Origin: Neisseriaceae bacterium
GTDB lineage: Bacteria; Pseudomonadota; Gammaproteobacteria; Burkholderiales; Neisseriaceae
Assembly (NCBI GenBank): GCA_030151665.1
Contig: JASLDB010000107.1
Location: forward strand, 1 to 7,393
Direction: 5' to 3'
DNA: 7,393 nucleotides
Positions within the stretch are counted from its first letter, which is position 1. Each line of letters opens with the position of its first letter. The position numbers and the translations under genes were made by a program. Below are positions 5,358-7,393 of the stretch, piece by piece. The notes under the pieces are model-generated. The model searched no databases. It had not been told where the DNA came from and worked only from the letters and a program-made list of their open reading frames with translations.

Positions 5358-6470
5358 TTAATTACTTGATAGTTTCTTCAATAACCGTTTCAAGATACTG
5401 CCATGGCGTTTTGCTGCCTGCTTAGCCATGATCTGTGCAGCAGATTCCGCTTCCCCATCGGTCTCAGTTGTCACAACGGTTGCTTTTGATGCCATGTTCT
5501 GCTTGCTTCTGCTATCTGGTTTCAATAAACCAATACAATAACTTGCTGTTACAAATGTTAAAATATCGTCTAAGTCAACTTTTAGAATTTTATACAATAC
5601 ATTTACACTAGCAGGGGCTTTTACCAAAAATGCAGCCAATCGAATTGCATTTGGGGCATAAGCCAAGCGAGTTATATTGGGCCAGCGTTGCAAATGCAAT
5701 GGCGTATTGGGCATCACATTTTTAATTAATCGACCTTGTGTTGTCCACAAGCTAAACTGCCAAATACAAGCATCAAATCCTTCTGTTGCTCGTGCTTGCC
5801 AATCTGGATTTTCTGCAATATAGCGAACAGATATCTCTGGATTATCCAACTGGCAAATGGTCTTAATTTGTTGCGGTGGCATGGTTAATAAAATCTTTTG
5901 CACAGCGGGAAAGACCATCACAACTGGCTTTTCTTGGTATAGCAATGCCGTGGGTTTATTTTCTTTACAAGCTGCCATCAAATGACCCAATAAGCACTTC
6001 ATTGGATCAAAGAAATGGATGGTAACATCTGCCTTGCTTTCAAACACACGCTCACTATCATCATCCACAGACTCTTTAAAATAAGTGTGTGTTTTGCGTT
6101 GTGCTTTTTCATGAGCAGCAATATCATCAGCGCTGGGCTTGTGTGTTACTTCATTATTCATTGCCGCAATCACCACAGGAAACAAAGTTTCCACTTTGAT
6201 AGGTTTAGGCAAATAAGCCACTTCAAAAATAGGGGCTGCAAATGAACACAACACATGTGCAGCATCTGGGTATGCCACCAAAGTATCATCCCAAAGCTGT
6301 TGTCCATCCATTCCATCTACATCAACAATGACCACTCTCGGTACGCCATCTGTAATAATGTCACACTTGGCACCGTGGTACATTTTAAAGGCCATCTTAA
6401 AAATAGCAGCCTTTTTATCATCCATACCCAATAGCATGACTGAAATTTGAGGAACATTAATTGAAGTCAT
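5358..6470 (-). CDS. Receiver-like adaptor protein with C-terminal conserved domain
   Basis: No named family was recognised for this 370-residue protein. Residues about 8-105 have the strand/helix order of a response-regulator receiver: SVMLLG (10-15), PRVVIVDVDGMDG (44-56), AHVLCSF (71-77), and YLPKPIKVETL (86-96) with the receiver-like Lys89-Pro90. The acidic pocket is displaced and the region after the candidate phospho-Asp (Asp50 or Asp52) is short, so it may be a non-phosphorylated pseudo-receiver. A polar linker (108-146) leads to an alpha/beta region (about 147-318) ending in NTPLHLQRWPNITRL and helices that resemble a winged-helix end. The tail has an acidic linker and a basic helix, SILKRLLKKLSS (358-369). 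The start overlaps the upstream stop as ATGA, with AGGTG 6 bases ahead. An adaptor or effector of the downstream GTPase is the best guess. Confidence 0.7.
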   Translation of the reverse strand: MTSINVPQISVMLLGMDDKKAAIFKMAFKMYHGAKCDIITDGVPRVVIVDVDGMDGQQLWDDTLVAYPDAAHVLCSFAAPIFEVAYLPKPIKVETLFPVVIAAMNNEVTHKPSADDIAAHEKAQRKTHTYFKESVDDDSERVFESKADVTIHFFDPMKCLLGHLMAACKENKPTALLYQEKPVVMVFPAVQKILLTMPPQQIKTICQLDNPEISVRYIAENPDWQARATEGFDACIWQFSLWTTQGRLIKNVMPNTPLHLQRWPNITRLAYAPNAIRLAAFLVKAPASVNVLYKILKVDLDDILTFVTASYCIGLLKPDSRSKQNMASKATVVTTETDGEAESAAQIMAKQAAKRHGSILKRLLKKLSSN

Positions 6471-7393
6471 GAAATCACCTTTTTCATCGCACTAACTTGA
6501 GACAAATGACTCATGCGTAACAACACCTCTTCTGGTAACTCTCGAACCTCTCGACGAACTTGCTGCGAGAAGGCATCAAACTTACTCCAAGCCTCAGCTT
6601 TTTCATACAAATCAAATAGCATCATATACAATTGAGGCTCATCTTTAACATTTAAAATACCATTTTCTAAAGTGCTCATCGCACCATCTAACTCACCGTA
6701 CATTAATTCTGCTTCTGCCTCAGCCAAAATACCATTAACATCATCAGCTGCATGGCTTCGATCAAGTGAACGATGTGTTTGTGTTTGTGCTTTTTCTACC
6801 AACAAAAAGCGACTATCTGTATTGTCATCAGTAGCGGGGATAAAACCATAAGCCACGCCCATGTTTTTCAATCCCTGCTCATTGGTAACCCGTGCTAAAT
6901 CAGCAAAACTACGGTGATTACCCAGTGTATAACCCCAGCCCAACATCCGCTCTTTAACAGTTTGGCCATAACGACCCAATACTTGATGTAATTTCCATAA
7001 ATGCTGTGCAAAATTATCAATATGATGGTGTTGATAATCCACTTTTAATGCATCAATCAAAATGGAAGCTGGTTTTTCTGTGGTTTCAATCGCCAAATTG
7101 TAGCGCCCTACTAAACTGCGATAATCTAAATAGCCTGTTAATAAACGTGCTGATTTTGCAGGCGTAGAGAATGCTTCAATCACCATGATTTCACTGCTGT
7201 TTAAATCTTCAATAGCTTGACGACCTTTAATCAATGGATAGGCAGTATTATCCACAGCAGCCGCATCCCCATTGGATACTGTATTGCTTGCAACAACCAC
7301 TTCCTCACTTGGAATGGCCTGGATTTTATCCATGCCATCTTGGGTACCCATTTCACTATTAATGGCATCAACATCCCAACCCAAGGCTTCATC
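6467..7393 (-). CDS. TPR-containing protein, FimV-like C-terminal region (partial, N-terminus outside window)
   Basis: The frame is open to the right edge, giving 308 visible residues that begin DEALGWDVDAINSEMG. The TTG inside this (7382-7384) lacks a ribosome site and is not taken as the start. The first 60 or so residues are acidic and low in complexity. A helical middle follows (about 60-185), containing HQVLGRYGQTVKERMLGWGY. Residues about 222-296 form helix pairs of the TPR type (AEAELMYGELDGAMSTLENGIL, then PQLYMMLFDLYEKAEAWSKF). The pattern recalls the cytoplasmic TPR region of FimV, a peptidoglycan-associated polar hub for type IV pili, but no LysM domain or membrane helix can be checked here. 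The stop overlaps the next start by 4 bp. It could instead be a soluble TPR scaffold unrelated to FimV. Confidence 0.6.
   Translation of the reverse strand, partial: DEALGWDVDAINSEMGTQDGMDKIQAIPSEEVVVASNTVSNGDAAAVDNTAYPLIKGRQAIEDLNSSEIMVIEAFSTPAKSARLLTGYLDYRSLVGRYNLAIETTEKPASILIDALKVDYQHHHIDNFAQHLWKLHQVLGRYGQTVKERMLGWGYTLGNHRSFADLARVTNEQGLKNMGVAYGFIPATDDNTDSRFLLVEKAQTQTHRSLDRSHAADDVNGILAEAEAELMYGELDGAMSTLENGILNVKDEPQLYMMLFDLYEKAEAWSKFDAFSQQVRREVRELPEEVLLRMSHLSQVSAMKKVIS

Noticed and set aside
7382..7384. TTG as the start of the TPR protein
   Set aside because: There is no ribosome site before it, and the frame stays open with sensible codons to the window edge, so the gene is treated as partial.
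1..7393. Mobile element, CRISPR array, tRNA or rRNA
   Set aside because: No transposase, terminal repeats, regularly spaced repeats or RNA-gene signatures were found on either strand.

Overview
The window looks like chromosomal DNA from a member of the Neisseriaceae (Betaproteobacteria), probably outside the genus Neisseria. PurM reads almost residue for residue like the neisserial enzyme as I remember it, and hda carries the neisserial N-terminus MNQLxFDF. The DNA is fairly AT-rich, and I saw no classical neisserial uptake sequence (GCCGTCTGAA) on either strand. The genus cannot be settled by reading alone.

Left part (1-2423): three minus-strand genes. In transcription order they are an AI-2E/PerM-family membrane protein, hda (replication-initiation inactivator, read from a TTG start), and an HAD-IB phosphatase-like protein that runs off the left edge. 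hda and the HAD gene are only 1 bp apart. The PerM-family gene is divergent from purM across a short promoter region.

Centre (2424-3761): purM (purine biosynthesis) on the plus strand ends at a strong, near-perfect terminator hairpin. A 303-bp convergent intergenic region follows. It holds this terminator and a second pair of overlapping hairpins, and no supportable gene.

Right part (3762-7393): a compact five-gene minus-strand operon. In transcription order it encodes a TPR-containing protein (5' end outside the window), a degenerate receiver-like adaptor, a small Ras-like GTPase of the COG2229/MglA-like type, a protein with an apparent winged-helix plus Roadblock-like fold, and a classical Roadblock/LC7 protein. 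Gaps are -4, 9, 4 and 38 bp, so the five proteins are very likely made together. The set resembles MglA/MglB polarity switches and the actinobacterial 'conservon' GTPase-Roadblock modules. Its likely job is a nucleotide-dependent spatial switch, perhaps for surface structures such as type IV pili, but that is inference. This operon is the most interesting part of the window.
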